Positions 11,051 through 22,322 of a stretch of DNA of 64,000 nucleotides are shown here, piece after piece. The first letter of the stretch is position 1. Each line of letters opens with the position of its first letter. Made by a program: the position numbers and the translations under genes. This DNA is from Agapanthus africanus (lineage: Eukaryota; Streptophyta; Magnoliopsida; Asparagales; Amaryllidaceae): assembly GCA_030015575.1 (NCBI GenBank), contig CM057346.1:558192315-558256314 (forward strand), read 5' to 3'. Under the pieces are notes generated by a model. The model did no database searches and was not told the origin of the DNA. It saw only the letters and a list, made by a program, of their open reading frames with translations.

Positions 11051-11068
11051 GTTAGGCTCTGATACCAC
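11051..11068 (-). promoter_or_regulatory. Copia 1 primer-binding site (initiator tRNA-Met type)
   Basis: The minus strand reads TGGTATCAGAGCC next to the 5' LTR end. TGGTATCAGAGC is the well-known plant copia site complementary to the 3' end of initiator tRNA-Met. Confidence 0.93.
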
Positions 11069-13153
11069 TGTAAGTCCACGTTGCGACCCCCGGTTCTTGC
11101 GGGGAGGCGGAAACGGTATAAAAATCAAATTTTTAGCGCATGGGGCAACATGGACTAACAAAGTCGGGATCTTTTCCTAAACTATAACTAGCAAACAAGC
11201 TAAAGAGAGTTAGCTACTCGGAAAGATGGTTATACCTAAACTTGAACTCCTTCTTCTTCAAACTTTGTAGAGGTTGATGGTTCTTTCCTCGTCGCCTTCT
11301 TCCGTCGAAGATGGATCCACCTGAGGGTTCAACCTTCGGGCTCTTCCTCGAACTTTGAGTGAACTAGAATCTCCGGCTTGCTAAACCCTTGATCCTAGAG
11401 TGAGTAAAGAGTGTCTAGGGGTTGTTTTCTTTTCAAGGTGAGGGATTCTCAACACATGAGAAGGAATCACCTTGAGCTTGAGGAAGAAGAAGATGAAGTG
11501 AGGAGAGAGAATGATTATGATAGAATGAGCTATCTTTTCCATTTTGCAACCATATCAAAAAGAAAAAGAATTATCTAAATAATAATAATTCAAATGAGAA
11601 TAGTTGATGGTAGTTTTGGAATGACCACTATCATACTTCATTAAATGAAATGTAAGCAAGAATCAAGGAGCATCCTTACAAAGTAATGATGATGGTCAAA
11701 CATTCAACCATGGTCAACAAGTCAACCATGGTCAACAAGTCAACAAAACCAACCATAACATAATTTCATTTAATTACTATTATTAATAGATATCTCACTA
11801 ATTCATTAGGGTTTGGAAAAAGACGACTGTCAACTGTGCATACGCACCCGTTCCGAAACCCTAATGAAAAACCTCTTCCTCTGCCTCAAACAACTGTGCA
11901 TACACACCTGCATTCTCGTTCCGAGGAGCAAGAATACCGAGAGATAAAAGCAACCCCAAAACATATACCAGTATCTGGCTCAAAGCAGAGCCAGCCAGTA
12001 ATATCCGTCCGGACTCCAAACGTGCACAAGTGCGCGGATGAGAACGAACACTGTCGCAAAACCATGCGACCTCTACTCTGTTTTGCCCAGAGGCGAATAC
12101 CCTCTGCGTGGGACTCTAAAGACTCGACACTACGCTGGCAGTGGGTTTAACCACAGACCGCAAGCGGCACTAGCTGTGCGTAACGGTCCCCAGGTAGATG
12201 CCGACAAGAAGGCTGACGAGATGAACCCCATCTGAACTCCTACTGAGTCTGAATGTGACATTCTCCGTACAGTCCGGTCTGTTCGTCTGATACATCACAT
12301 GTCGGGCCTAGGGGGCGGTAAAACGTCAGTCCCCCAATAGCGGTACAAGTCGTGTCGGAGTGAAGCCCAAACCACCCTGAGATAACACTGGAAGCCTACC
12401 AGTATATCTCGCTTGCCCTGGCCATGGACTACTCGTGTAATGGCTCTCCTAGACACAGCGCGATGTCAACCCCCAATACCGGGAGAGACGAATCCTGTCT
12501 AACCGTCATTGCCTCCAAGTGCTTCGGGACTGCACCCAACCACTACCTGTTTGCACGACTCCTTTGAGCCGTGGTAGGGTAGTGATCAAAGTGCAGTGGG
12601 AACACACTCGAGGCGAAGTGCCAGTGTCAAGTCAGCGGACTAAGCTGTACTCATGTCACATGGGAACTGATAACTGACGATAGGTATAATACCAACCTGT
12701 CAGTTCCCGACGAGTCCTGTCCAGTGTACTCGTAACCTAACGAGCACCCGAATACTATCTCCAGTACGACGTACTGATGGCTGTGGGACAGACCATCTCC
12801 CACACTGGGATGAGAAGCGCATACGCTAGTCTACTCCGGAGTATCGATGCCCTGTCTCGATAGTCCTGCGACTAGGGACCTGTATAAGGATGTGCTTATA
12901 GATTACCCAGCCCCCACTAGTGTGACTGCCATCACAACGCTGGTAATCAAGCAAAAGATCCTAAGGGCTCCACTAATGCGTATAGGTGATATCGCAAAAT
13001 AAACACATGTACACATTGAAGTAGAAACAAACCAAGTAGCATACTACTATATTGAGCAAGATTGTTTATACAAGGTGAATATCCCAAGCTTCCATTAAGT
13101 AATATACAAACTAGTATGATACAGTAATGGCCTCTAGGGCATATACACTAACA
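11069..13153 (-). repeat. Copia 1 5' LTR
   Basis: 2085 bp, partner of 2986-5071. Followed by the right target duplication CTCGC at 13154-13158, after which the element A polymerase frame returns. Confidence 0.96.
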
Positions 13154-14546
13154 CTCGCGCCCAAGACCAACATCGAGATCATGCGGCTCACGGGGCGAGT
13201 CGCCGCTCTGAGCCGTTTCATGTCCAGGTCAGGGGGAGAAGTGCCTTCCGTTCTTTAAGGCACTGAGGAAAATCCCGAGGTTTTAGTGGTCGGAGGAGTG
13301 CCAAGCCACCTTCGACAAATTGAAGAAGCACCTCGCAATGCCGCCACTGCTCACCCGATCAGTTGAAGGAGACGAGCTGTCGCTGTATCCGGCAGTATCC
13401 GACCAAGCAGCAGGCTCGGTGCTCGTCCGGGAGGCCGAGGGGGCGCAGAAGCCGGTGTACTACGTGAGCCACATATTTAAGGATGCAGAAACGAGGTACC
13501 CCGCCATAGAGAAGATTGTCTTAGCCCTCATGGTAGCCTCGAGGAAGCTGCGGCACTACTTCCAAGCACACACCATCATCGTCCTCACCGAGCACCCGTT
13601 GGGGGCTATCCTAGCATCACCGAAATCCTCGGGCCGCTTAGAAAAATGGAGGTGGGAGCTATCTCAGTTTGACATAAGGTATCGCCCGAGGCAGACCATC
13701 AAGGCGCAGGCCATGGCCGATTTCATCGTTGAATGCACCATCCCTAGCAAGAAGCCGGAGTCCACGCCGCCCCTCGCAACCCAGTGTCCCATCGCGGAAG
13801 GGCCCGGCTCAGTTCCGGAGTGGGTCATCTACGTCGACGGGTCTTCTACCGAGGAAGGCTGTAGAGCCGGCCTCATTATCCGGGGCCCGAACGAAGCAGA
13901 GATGGAGTATTCTTTGAGGCTCGGTTTTAAAGCCTCGAACAACGTGGTAGAGTATGAGGCCCTCCTGGCCGGACTGCGCATGGCCGCCGGACTGGGACTG
14001 AAGATAGTTCGAATCCGCAGCGACTTTGTCTTTGTTGTCGGTCAAGTGACCGGCCGCTTCGAAGCTCGGGAGCCTCTGATGATGAAGTACCTAGACGACG
14101 TGAGGAAACTCCGAAGGTACTTTGACGAAGTCCAGGTAGAACAAATACCCAGGCAGCTGAATGCCCAAGCAAACGCCCTGAGCAAGCTGGTTTCGTCATA
14201 CTCGGCCAACAATAAGCGATCTATCCTCTTTGAAATATTGCCTCAACCCAGCGTGGGAGATAGAGCGACGACACTCTACGTGTACACGGCGCCGGAGAAC
14301 GACCAGGATTGGAGGAAGCCCCTCGTGGAATTCTTGAAGGACGGCACGCTCCCAAAGGACTGGGCAGCCGCTCGCCGTCTCCGGGCCAAAGCCCGCCACT
14401 TCGTCTGGATCAACGGGAACCTCTACAAGAAGGCCTTCACTCAGCCCCTGCTTCGGTGTGTTGACCCCCACGAAGCTGACTATATCCTTCGGGAAATCTA
14501 TGAAGGGGTGGGCGGTGCATACCAGGGGGCCCGATCCTTGATCTAA
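13154..14546 (+). pseudogene. Element A RT end, RNase H and second RNase H
   Basis: Continues the RT cut at 2985 (LAPKTNIEIMRLTGRVAALSRF), then a frameshift near 13,225 and a TAG at about 13,285 before FDKLKKHLAMPP. The first RNase H is near 13,380-13,740 (AVSDQAAGSVLVRE, RYPAIEKIVLAL). The second, Tat-specific RNase H starts at about 13,820 (WVIYVDGSSTEEG, VVEYEALLAGLRMA, IRSDFVFVVGQV). Its last acidic position reads NALSKL instead of the usual DALSKL, so that catalytic Asp is Asn. The frame ends at a TAA at 14544, just inside the integrase zinc-binding region, where both His positions look replaced (EIYEGVGGAYQG). Confidence 0.9.
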
Positions 14547-15211
14547 AAGGCGTTGCTCCAAGGGTACTGCTGGCCCACTATGCATGAGGACTCCCTGAAG
14601 CTAGTCAGGAGGTGCAAGAGCTGCCAGCTTCACGGCAGCATTCCCCGCCTCCCGACTACCGAGCTGACTGCCCTAACATCCCCATGGCCGTTCGCCCAGT
14701 GGGGATTGGATATGATCGGCCAGTTTCCTACCGGAACAGGCGGGCACAAATACGTCCCCGTCGCGGTAGACTACTTCACCAAGTTGATCGAGGCCGTCCC
14801 CATCAGGAAACCGGACGCCGCCACAACCATCAAGTTCCTGCAAAACAACCTGATACTCCGGTTTGGCATTCCTAGGTGTATCATCACCGACCACGGGACG
14901 AACTTCGAGAACGAAAAAGTGAAGGACTTATGCAAAGAATACCATATCCTCTTGAAGTTCGCCGCGGTCGCGCATCCCCAATGCAACGGGCAGGCCGAGG
15001 TCGCTAACCGAGACGTCCTCCAAGGTCTCCGGACCCGCCTAGAAGGGCGACAAGGCAGTTGGGTCGAAGGACTACCCCGGATCTTATGGGCCCTGCGCAC
15101 GTCAAAAAAGACTCCTACCGTGGAGACCCCCTTCAGCCTCTGCTATGGGACCGAAGTGATGGTCCCAGCGGAGATTGGGCTACCCAGTCACCGGGTCGAG
15201 CACTTCGACGA
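14547..15211 (+). pseudogene. Element A integrase, main part
   Basis: Resumes after TAA 14544: LLQGYCWPTM, RRCKSCQLHG (zinc Cys pair), core WGLDMIGQFPTG, IITDHGTNFENEK and CNGQAEVANRD, so all three D-D-E residues are visible. PTVETPFSLCYGTEVMVPAEI follows. It is cut after HRVEHFD by the solo LTR at 15212 and continues at 18477. The upstream stop and lost His ligands make it non-functional. Confidence 0.9.
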
Positions 15212-16249
15212 TGTCATGCCCCGCTTCCCAGAATGCGCTAAGATCGGCTCGTAACAGAGCCAACCATGCTTCCTGTGGCTAGAAAACATCTCTCCACTGT
15301 CACATTATGGCTGTCTAGTGATATCAAGAACATTAGAAATAAAATAAAGTATCTAATACATGTCCATGAGCCAGAACAAACGAGTGAAAAATAATATGCG
15401 GAAGCAATAGATCCAATAAACAATAACATCTGGAAAGTAACATAACTAAACTGGATACTAACTAGATCCTCACTGCTCGGCATAACGGCGGAAGTACTCC
15501 TGATCAGCCTGCGACACGGTAGAGGATCTGGGCCATGCAAAACCCAGAGGTCAGTGCGTCATAATATCAAACAATAATAAATGAACAGGAGGTAACAAGA
15601 CATGTAGGCATGAATTATAAAAGGGTACATGAATGTAATAAGTGAGCAGGGATACAGAACAGTGAAGTGTAACAGCATATGTGAAGTGCTGCGGTGAAAC
15701 TAAACTGTGCTACTGGGTTGACTACTCTCAAGTCTATGAAATCAATTTGATGAATCGTCGATATAACTCAATAGTATCCCGTACGTGCCCGGGACCACGG
15801 TCCAGATTCTCGGGCTGAAACAGAGACATGCCGCTAGGCACTAAAACAGGAAATATGTACAGATGAATGATGTCAGCAGCAGCATCCCAAGGCTGGCCTA
15901 GCCCCTAAAACTGATCAGTATAAGTATCGAACTGTCGAGTTACAAGTCAGGTTTCATCATTGATTTTCCCATACCCCCAAGTTATGTGTTCAAGTCAGGT
16001 ATTGATAAATCTGGAGCTAATGCCAACACAGGATCAAGCAGGAACAGGTTTGTCTATACAGACAACAGGATATGTCCATCGGGACAACATGTCAGGATTA
16101 TCGGCATCAGAAACAGGATCAGAAAACATGTCAAGTAGTGATATATCAGGTCTTGTCAGGTAGTGCACAGGTATCAAGCGGATGCCTAGCAGTAAAATGT
16201 AGCAAGTATTGAATCACGGTAAAGGTATGGATGTACGGTGAAAGCATGG

Positions 16250-17420
16250 ATGCACAAACATCTATCAGGGGTTACATCATGACTATGTAGGATGCACATT
16301 ATCAAGCATGGTGCACTAATACAAGAGTAACAAGAAATAATATGGTCTCAGCGTGCAACTAGATATGTAATAAACCGTACGGATACAGACGGATACTATA
16401 AAACTGTAAATCGGTAAAATTTGCTGAATATTAAAACACAAGCACTATTATTTATTAAATAGATATTAATATAATAATATTAACATAGATAACATATTAA
16501 AACCGATTAATAACTATAAAAGTGGTATTGATTAACCATGCACAAGAAAGTTCCGTTCAGAAATTCAGCATCACCCTGATTTATAAAATAGCTTAAAAAT
16601 AACAAACGTTCTCCAAAAGGGATGTGTCTTATACCAAAACAAAGATAATTCAATAAGTTTTTTATTTTTATAAGTTGAAGTATCTCAGGTTGTCCCTACA
16701 AAAAGTTATGAATATTCGAAGTTGAAAGTTTGCTGCTGGAATTTCCCTGGACAACAGTTTAGAGATATTTTTATTTGCATTTTACGTTATTTAAACAATT
16801 TATTTTACAAGTAAATATTTATAGAGTTATAGTATTCTGAGTTAGATTCGTAACAAACTAAAGAATATATACTAATAATTTTTCTATGATTTATAATGAA
16901 TTTTATAAGGTAAGGTGTACAGTAAATTTCAGATTTGTTGTATCCGCTTTGCAACGACGTTTCATGTGTAAACTATAATATTTTCAATCTATATTTTGTA
17001 TAACATTATAAAATGAAGATTATAAACTAATTAAAGATAATAATAAGAAATATTACGATGATATATATTTTAAATGATATAGATGCAATCGGGTATCCGA
17101 AAACAGTAAAACTTCAGTATGGATGCATAATACTATACCTAGCTTATAGCAAGATGATTTTGCATGCGACTAGACATGTAAATAATAAAACGGATGCACA
17201 CGGACGTCTTATAACAGTAAAAATGATAAACTGGTAAATGCAGGATGTACAACTAAACAATATGAGATGTAAATATTCCATTGGGTGCAGTATATTGTAG
17301 TCTAGCATGTATCAAGATAAATTTGCATGCACTAGATATGAAGTAACTTGCACGGATGCACACGGATATCCGAAAACAGTGAAACATGCAAAATGATAAT
17401 GTGGGATGCTTAACTAATCG
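16250..17420 (+). repeat. Diverged internal repeats in the 3.3-kb solo LTR
   Basis: Three segments (about 16,340-16,430; 17,150-17,240; 17,290-17,380) share a pattern of GCATGC/GTGCAACTAGA-ATGTAA followed by CGGATGCACACGGA and a stretch near AAAACAGTAAAA. They are diverged and unevenly spaced, so exact unit borders are uncertain. Confidence 0.55.
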
Positions 17421-17670
17421 TTATGTGTTGTTATTATTGAAATGAATATAGAATATAGTAGTATAACATGTAGCAAAATTAACTTGTCTCGACGGATCAC
17501 GAAACGGATATGTACAGCACGTCCGACGTCGGTAAAACGTCGCAACTCACGCACGGCACACGGGACAGGTTTAAACAATGCAAGAGGGTGATCACACAGG
17601 CAAGGTACGTTCACTGGATCACTCGGATCGTCAGCGACGAGCACTGCTCCTGCGGTGATCACCGGAATCA

Positions 17671-17815
17671 AGAAACAAGATCAAGAAAAAGAAAGAAGAA
17701 AGAAGAAGAAGAAGAAGTAAGAAGAAGCGGCTGTGTATTAAATAAGGAAAGAAAAAAAATAAATAAATAAAATATAAATAAATATATATATATGCAGAGG
17801 AGAGAGAGAGAAAGT
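17671..17815. repeat. GAA-, TAAA- and GA-rich microsatellites
   Basis: An AAG/GAA run (about 17,671-17,727), then TAAA/TA-type repeats (about 17,755-17,792) and a GA run (about 17,797-17,812), all inside the solo LTR. Confidence 0.85.
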
Positions 17816-18476
17816 GGTTGTTAGTTTGTTAGGAAATTAGTTTAGATTTAAATTTAAAAAATCTTTTATTAGTTAACTAAATTTTAATTTGTATAAATTT
17901 ATAAAATTAATATTATATAAATAAAATTTGATATTCTGGTAAAAACAAATATAGTCCAAAACATGCCCGAGTCGGGTCTAAAATTCAGTTTTAAAATACG
18001 AAAAATATACATGTCGACCAAAATAAAAAAAAGAATATCCGGGTAACGAAAATGCATTACCCCAAGAACGGATGCACGTACGTGCGCGTAGCCATCCAAA
18101 CAAGTCCGTTTCACTGAACGGGACGAGAACAAGATGTGCAGATGCTACCGCAGAGTCAGGGGTATCATGCAGGCCATGCAATGTATTTTTAAAATATTTT
18201 ATGTGACTTAAAATGTTATATTGTAAAAATGCAAATGCCAAATAAAATGCCAGTATGCAAGATGTATAAATTAAAATGAAAGTGCACGAGTCCATGTAAC
18301 AGGTTAAGATAAATCATAAACATGAATCAAGACAGGTTTCAAGCAAGTGGGTCGGGTAGAATGAAAATACAAATATCAAATACACTATTCGCACCCAAAA
18401 CACAATAAATCAGGAAAATATCATAAATAAAGAAATACTTGAATTAGAACTGGTATAAACGAACTAGGGTGTTACA

Positions 18477-18809
18477 GACAATGACGCAAACACCTCGGCG
18501 CTACGGACCAACCTGGACATCTTGTTGGAGAAGAGAGACCGGTCTCCGATCAGAGCTGCCGCTTATCAACAACAAACGGCCCGATACTACAACGCTTGGG
18601 TCAAACACCGCTCCTTCAAGACCGGGGATCTGGTCCTACGGCGAAACGAGTTCATCGACCAAGGCAAGCTTCATAAGTTCTCCCCAAAGTGGGATGGTCC
18701 CTTCCTCGTCTCTGAGGCGCTCCCCGGCGGAGCCTACCGCCTACGAGATGCGGACAGACGAAAGCTTTCGCGGCCTTACAACGTCGAGAAGCTCAAGCTA
18801 TACCAGTGA
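18477..18809 (+). pseudogene. Element A integrase C-terminus
   Basis: The frame resumes at the solo LTR border (DNDANTSALRTNLDIL) and runs through RAAAYQQQTARYYNAWV, FKTGDLVLRR, GPFLVSEALPGGAYRL and YNVEKLKLYQ before a TGA at 18807-18809. This is the usual C-terminal integrase/GPY-like end of Tat pol. No stop lies in this segment. Confidence 0.9.
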
Positions 18810-18945
18810 GGTCAAGGCCAGCAAGTGTGTACCCCCCCTCTGTTTTCCTTTCGCAAAGATGATGTAAAACGTTCTCTAAAAATCCTGTCCATACGAATAA
18901 AGAAACGTCGAATCATCCCGAGTAGAGTTCCGTCTTTACAATCCA

Positions 18946-19745
18946 AAGCCCTCGCCAAGAGGCGGCCACGCAGCCCCACTGCCTGGTTATCCTTAGTAGG
19001 CTTCCTACAGCCCCCCGACGCTAAGGACTAAAGTCCTCCTTAGAGGCAACCCAACAACTACCCTGCTCGGTTATCCCTAGCGGGTAGCTTCCTTACCGCA
19101 ACGTCAGGGATCGGAAAGCCCTCCCAGAGGCAGTCGAGCCCGACCGTCGCTCAGCTATCCCTGGCGGGCAGCTTTCCTGCCGCAACGCCGGGGATCAGAA
19201 AGCCCTCCCAGAGGCAGTCGAGCCCGAGGATCCCTCGCTCGGCTATCCTTCAGGACAAATGCCCTTGCCAAGAGGCACCGGGCGGTAACCCTGCCGGACC
19301 AAGGGTCCTTGGTAGGCTTCTACAGCCCCTCCCGCGCCAAGGACCAAAGTCCTCCCAGAGGCAGTCGAGTCCTTGCTCGGCTATCCCCGGCTGGTAGAAT
19401 CCTACCACGACCGACAGGGATCAAAGCCCTCGCCAAGAAGCACTAGGCAGTAACCCTGCTCGGTCCCCGTCCTCAAAGATTAGAGCCCTCGTAAGAGTCG
19501 ACCGCACGGCTTCACTGCCCGGTCGTTCCTGCCCAGTCGATCCCGGCGGGTAGCTTCCCTACCGCAATGCCCAGGATCAGAAAGTCCTCCCATAGGCAGT
19601 CGAGCCCCTGCTTGGCTATCCCCGGCTGATAGCTCCTTACCCGTGACACCAGGGATCGAAGCCCTCGCAAGAGGCACTCCCAAGCTGGTAGCTGCGTATC
19701 CACAACGCCAGAAATCGGAAGCCCTCACCTAAGGGCAGCGGGGCA
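18946..19745 (+). repeat. Tandem hairpin monomers, element A
   Basis: About eleven diverged monomers of 55-95 bp, each starting near AAAGCCCTC(C/G)C-AGAGGCA and ending in GGGATC. Most contain an inverted repeat such as CCCTGGCGGG...CCGCAACGCCGGGG. The same family is at 25757-26720 in element B. Position: between integrase and the 3' end of the antisense gene. No coding function is visible. Arm changes are often compensated (see findings). Confidence 0.9.
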
Positions 19746-20044
19746 GCTTCCGTCCATCCTCGGCAATGCTTGGCAAGTGATCGAAGTCAACTCGACGAAC
19801 GGTCGCTGAACAGGTGGCCGACCTGACATGAAAGCCCAGCAGCACAAACAGAAGATAAAGTGCGGACCGATGAAACCAAAGAAGAAGTTTTATTTTCAAA
19901 CGCACAGTCTTTACAAAGGGTACTTCGAGCTCCCCAGCCTTACAAACTGCCCGGAGGCTTACAAAAGGGGGGCAAGGAAATATCAAAAAGACCTAAATTG
20001 CAAACCCCCTCCCTTGCGCCTCACTTCCCTCGTCGCTGGGGGCT
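19746..20044 (+). other. Element A region between hairpin array and antisense gene
   Basis: About 300 bp. It matches the corresponding part of element B around 26,750-27,120 (GACCTGACATG-AGGCCCA, then GGTCTTTACA-AGGGTA and TGCCCGGAGGCTTACAAA). It is probably the 3' untranslated end of the antisense gene. I see no ORF of its own. Confidence 0.6.
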
Positions 20045-21121
20045 TCACCACCGGAGGTTTTGCCACCAGGGGCGCGCCACATTCCCCCCATCGCTGTCGG
20101 CCGGAGGCCTTGCCACCAGGAGCGGGACCCGAGCACGGAGCTCGCCATCGGCGAAATCGGAAAGCTGCTCCTTCACGGCATCCAGAGCCTTATTCCACAC
20201 GACGGCAGAATACTCTCCGAGCTCGGCGTAAAACTGCACTGACACCTTGTAATCGGCCACGACTTTCCTGGCCCGGGCCTCAGCGGCCTGAGCCGACAGA
20301 AGCGCCGCCTCGGCATCCCTCCGGCTGGCATCTCTCTCCTTCTCCATGGCCGCGAAGCGATCAGCCAGATCCGCCAGCTTCTTCTCCGCAACCCGGAGAG
20401 ATGCACTCAGGCGACGACGGACGCCCTGATTCGCTGAATTTGCAAGCTCTGCAGACTCCGCATGGGCTGCCAGAACATCGGCCCTGGCCCTATCCAGGTG
20501 CAGGTCACGCCGCAGGGCCTCGACCTCCGAAAGGAATGCCTTTATCGGGCTCGGCGCGTGGAACGCTCCCTCGGCTTCCATACGAGCGGCGATGGCGCAG
20601 TGTTGAAGGACCTGACAGGAAGCGGGAAAGAAACCAGGAGTCACTCGGGCCAAAAAGGGAAGGCCAAAGACAACGCGTGAAGAGGTTCGTACCTGAACCG
20701 CCCCCTGGGCTATGGCCTCTATTTGGGCCCTCAGGGTGCCGCACGGGAGTCTCCCTCCTGCCGACTCTTCCATCCCGGCGAGCAAGCCGGCAGCGACAGA
20801 AAGCCCGGACGGAACCGTGAAGACGGCCTCTCCCTCCTGCACGGGGATCCCTTCAGGGACCATTAACGGCGATGCGCGAGAGATTGTCCTTTTCCTCTTA
20901 AGGGTGACCCTGTCCTCGCCCCCTCCTATACCTCCCGTCCGGGGCTCGGATGACCGCATGCGCCTCTGACCACCGCCGGAAAAAACCCCAGGAGCCGCTA
21001 ACGGGGCGGACGACCCTGCCGTTGGCAGAACATTCGACGCGGAGCCTCGGCCAGCCAGGAGCATGCCCGTGTCGCGGGCCTCCCTCTGGGAAGAGAAACC
21101 TAAAGAGTCAGAACAAACCAT
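20045..21121 (-). CDS. Antisense gene of element A (coiled-coil protein, internally deleted)
   Basis: Reads against gag-pol. The ATG at 21121 starts MVCSDSLGFSSQRE. The ORF is open for 358 codons if unspliced, or two exons 20693-21121 and 20045-20611 if the 81-bp intron is removed. Shared with the B copy: TVPSGLSVAAGLL / AVPSGLSVADSLL, GTLRAQIEAIAQ / GTFRAQLPSIAQ, VLQHCAIAARMEAE / VLQYVALALRMEAE, then a long Ala/Glu/Arg-rich heptad region (about residues 195-300 unspliced) that should form a coiled coil, and a shared end ALDAVKEQLSDFADGELRA. The PF04195-like N-terminal domain of B is missing, so A carries a shortened version. Extra antisense ORFs are known in Tat-lineage elements; the function is unknown. 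Confidence 0.8.
   Translation of the reverse strand: MVCSDSLGFSSQREARDTGMLLAGRGSASNVLPTAGSSAPLAAPGVFSGGGQRRMRSSEPRTGGIGGGEDRVTLKRKRTISRASPLMVPEGIPVQEGEAVFTVPSGLSVAAGLLAGMEESAGGRLPCGTLRAQIEAIAQGAVQVRTSSRVVFGLPFLARVTPGFFPASCQVLQHCAIAARMEAEGAFHAPSPIKAFLSEVEALRRDLHLDRARADVLAAHAESAELANSANQGVRRRLSASLRVAEKKLADLADRFAAMEKERDASRRDAEAALLSAQAAEARARKVVADYKVSVQFYAELGEYSAVVWNKALDAVKEQLSDFADGELRARVPLLVARPPADSDGGNVARPWWQNLRW
20612..20692 (-). other. Predicted intron in the A antisense gene
   Basis: On the minus strand GTTCAG|GTACGAAC is the donor and CCTGTCAG|GTCCTT the acceptor; 81 bp, phase 0, without in-frame stop. Its position equals intron 2 of the B copy (27736-27815): protein text on both sides (IAQ.../VLQ) aligns while the intron sequence does not. 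Confidence 0.75.
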
Positions 21122-21205
21122 GTATCCTCAAAAAGGAGGAGCGCCGAGCAGCCAAAACTTAGAAGAAAGGTGAGATGAAGGATTAGGGGCCATGAGCAGG
21201 CCCCG

Positions 21206-21220
21206 CCCCTATTTATCGCC
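21206..21220 (-). promoter_or_regulatory. TATA-like box upstream of the A antisense gene
   Basis: Minus strand GGCGATAAATAGGGG, about 90 bp upstream of the ATG at 21121. The same block (GGTAAATAGGGG) lies upstream of the B antisense gene at 29251-29262, with CATCCAA(C/T)GG just upstream in both. Confidence 0.6.
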
Positions 21221-21570
21221 ATGAGCAACCTCATCCAACGGTGCCCTTCGTCTCCCGCCGAAACGCCTCCTCACATCTAAACGGCTCAGATTGCTCCACC
21301 TGTCGTTCCCACATTGGACCGCGCCCTTTCAGGCGTCACAGGTCTGTGCATGTCGCGTCAGCCAACCGACACTCGACACGTGGACCGCCACTTCAAAGAC
21401 AAGATACACGAACCGGCGCACCCTCCTTAAATGCATAGATCTCGTCCTGATTCGCTAGCAGAAAAGACAGATCACGGCCCGGGGACGCGTCCCGACGAAA
21501 CCTTAGGAGGGAGCTCACCCCGGGCGGCCCGGCCGTCCACTCCTGACCCGACCCGATTGCTGGTCGGGAC

Positions 21571-21586
21571 AAGAGTAGGAGGCTAA
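21571..21586 (+). promoter_or_regulatory. Element A polypurine tract
   Basis: AAGAGTAGGAGGCTAA directly precedes the 3' LTR; the B equivalent at 29683-29698 is AGGAGTGGGGGGCTAA. Confidence 0.8.
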
Positions 21587-22322
21587 TGATAATGCTCAAT
21601 ATTGGCGACCCTCAAGATTAGGGCACGTGGCGGACGGCACATCCCAGAACTCAGAAGAAAGGGCCCACAAAGGCAAGTCATGCCACCTCTGTACCCGTCC
21701 GGCCAGCGCAAGCTAGCCCTCCTCGGGGCTCCCCGCATATTGGCCTCCTCGGCCCCTCAGCTCGTCCCGAGCTGTCGCCAAACCAAGTCTCCTCGTCCTT
21801 CTCGCTCGTCCCCGAGTCCCTTTGCCGAAGCTGTCTTCCTCGGCCCTCCGACCAGTTCCGCCGCTCACAGGCGTAACCGCAGCTCCGTGAATCTCGCCAT
21901 GCGCGGATTCTCCGCCAGCAACATCCCACGTTCCACGTCTCCACGATCCCCATTTATGGGCGATTCGCTCTCTATGCGGGTGTGACGTCGGGAGCGTAAC
22001 TGCTGGCGAGATTCTCTCGCCTGCTGCTGCATGCCTCCACCACTATATAAACCCTCATCACAGAAGGGCCAAATAAGCCATTTTTTTACTCCACCAGCTG
22101 TTACGCTGCTCGGATCTAGTACTAACTTGATCGTCGGAGGGTCCTCGGTGGTAACAAACCACCCCGGGACTTCTTTGCAGGTACCTGGCGTCAAACTCCT
22201 CTAACTACCAAATCTCGTCAAAACCCACTAAGACCCACATTCAACAGGGGATCCCCTCCAGAATCCATCGGGAGATCAACGGAAGACAACATCTGAAGGA
22301 GATCTGAAAAGGACCTCCATCA
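21587..22322 (+). repeat. Element A 3' LTR
   Basis: 736 bp, the same length as the 5' LTR, ends TGATAATGC...CCTCCATCA, followed by TSD AGAAG (22323-22327). It differs from 632-1367 mostly by C/T and A/G changes. Confidence 0.95.

Larger units (their letters stand above)
2986..13153 (-). mobile_element. Copia element 1: complete Ty1/copia retrotransposon nested in A
   Basis: Two long LTRs (2986-5071 and 11069-13153) start TGTAAGTCC and end ACTAACA on the + strand, flanked by the 5-bp duplication CTCGC (2981-2985 and 13154-13158). The coding strand is minus: primer-binding site for initiator tRNA-Met (11056-11067), ~2-kb leader, gag-protease-integrase-RT-RNase H in copia order, polypurine tract, 3' LTR. 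Total 10,168 bp. The LTRs differ at only about 1% of sites by eye, so it is the youngest full element here. Long LTRs, a long leader and the LTR start TGTTAGTGTATATGCCCTAGAGG suggest an Angela/Tork-like family. Confidence 0.96.
15212..18476 (+). repeat. Solo LTR, chromovirus-like, nested in A integrase
   Basis: Starts TGTCATGCCCCGCTTCCC and ends GGGTGTTACA, the usual ends of Tekay/Del-type chromovirus LTRs. The flanks are GACGA (15207-15211) and GACAA (18477-18481), a 5-bp duplication with one transition. 3265 bp with no primer site, coding frame or second LTR copy, so a solo LTR left by LTR-LTR recombination. The integrase frame of A rejoins exactly across it. It holds diverged internal repeats and microsatellites. 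Confidence 0.88.
632..22322 (+). mobile_element. Element A: Ty3/gypsy (Tat-type) LTR retrotransposon, gag-deleted, with two nested insertions
   Basis: Two 736-bp LTRs (632-1367 and 21587-22322), both starting TGATAATGC and ending CCTCCATCA, are flanked by the 5-bp duplication AGAAG (627-631 and 22323-22327). Order inside: primer-binding site, gag stub fused to protease, RT, RNase H, second RNase H, integrase, hairpin tandem repeats, antisense gene, polypurine tract. The second RNase H domain is the hallmark of the plant Tat lineage. Removing the copia element and the solo LTR with one TSD each leaves about 8.2 kb. The LTRs differ at roughly 7-8% of sites by eye, so this is an old insertion. 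Several nonsense codons and catalytic substitutions show it is not autonomous now. Confidence 0.95.

Noticed and set aside
11051-11068. Possible tRNA fragment
   Set aside because: Only the 3'-end complement of initiator tRNA-Met; it is the primer-binding site, not a tRNA gene.
19828-20820. 330-codon + strand frame over the antisense gene of A
   Set aside because: GC-rich shadow frame rich in Pro/Arg with no homologue; the minus strand shows conservation with B and splice sites.
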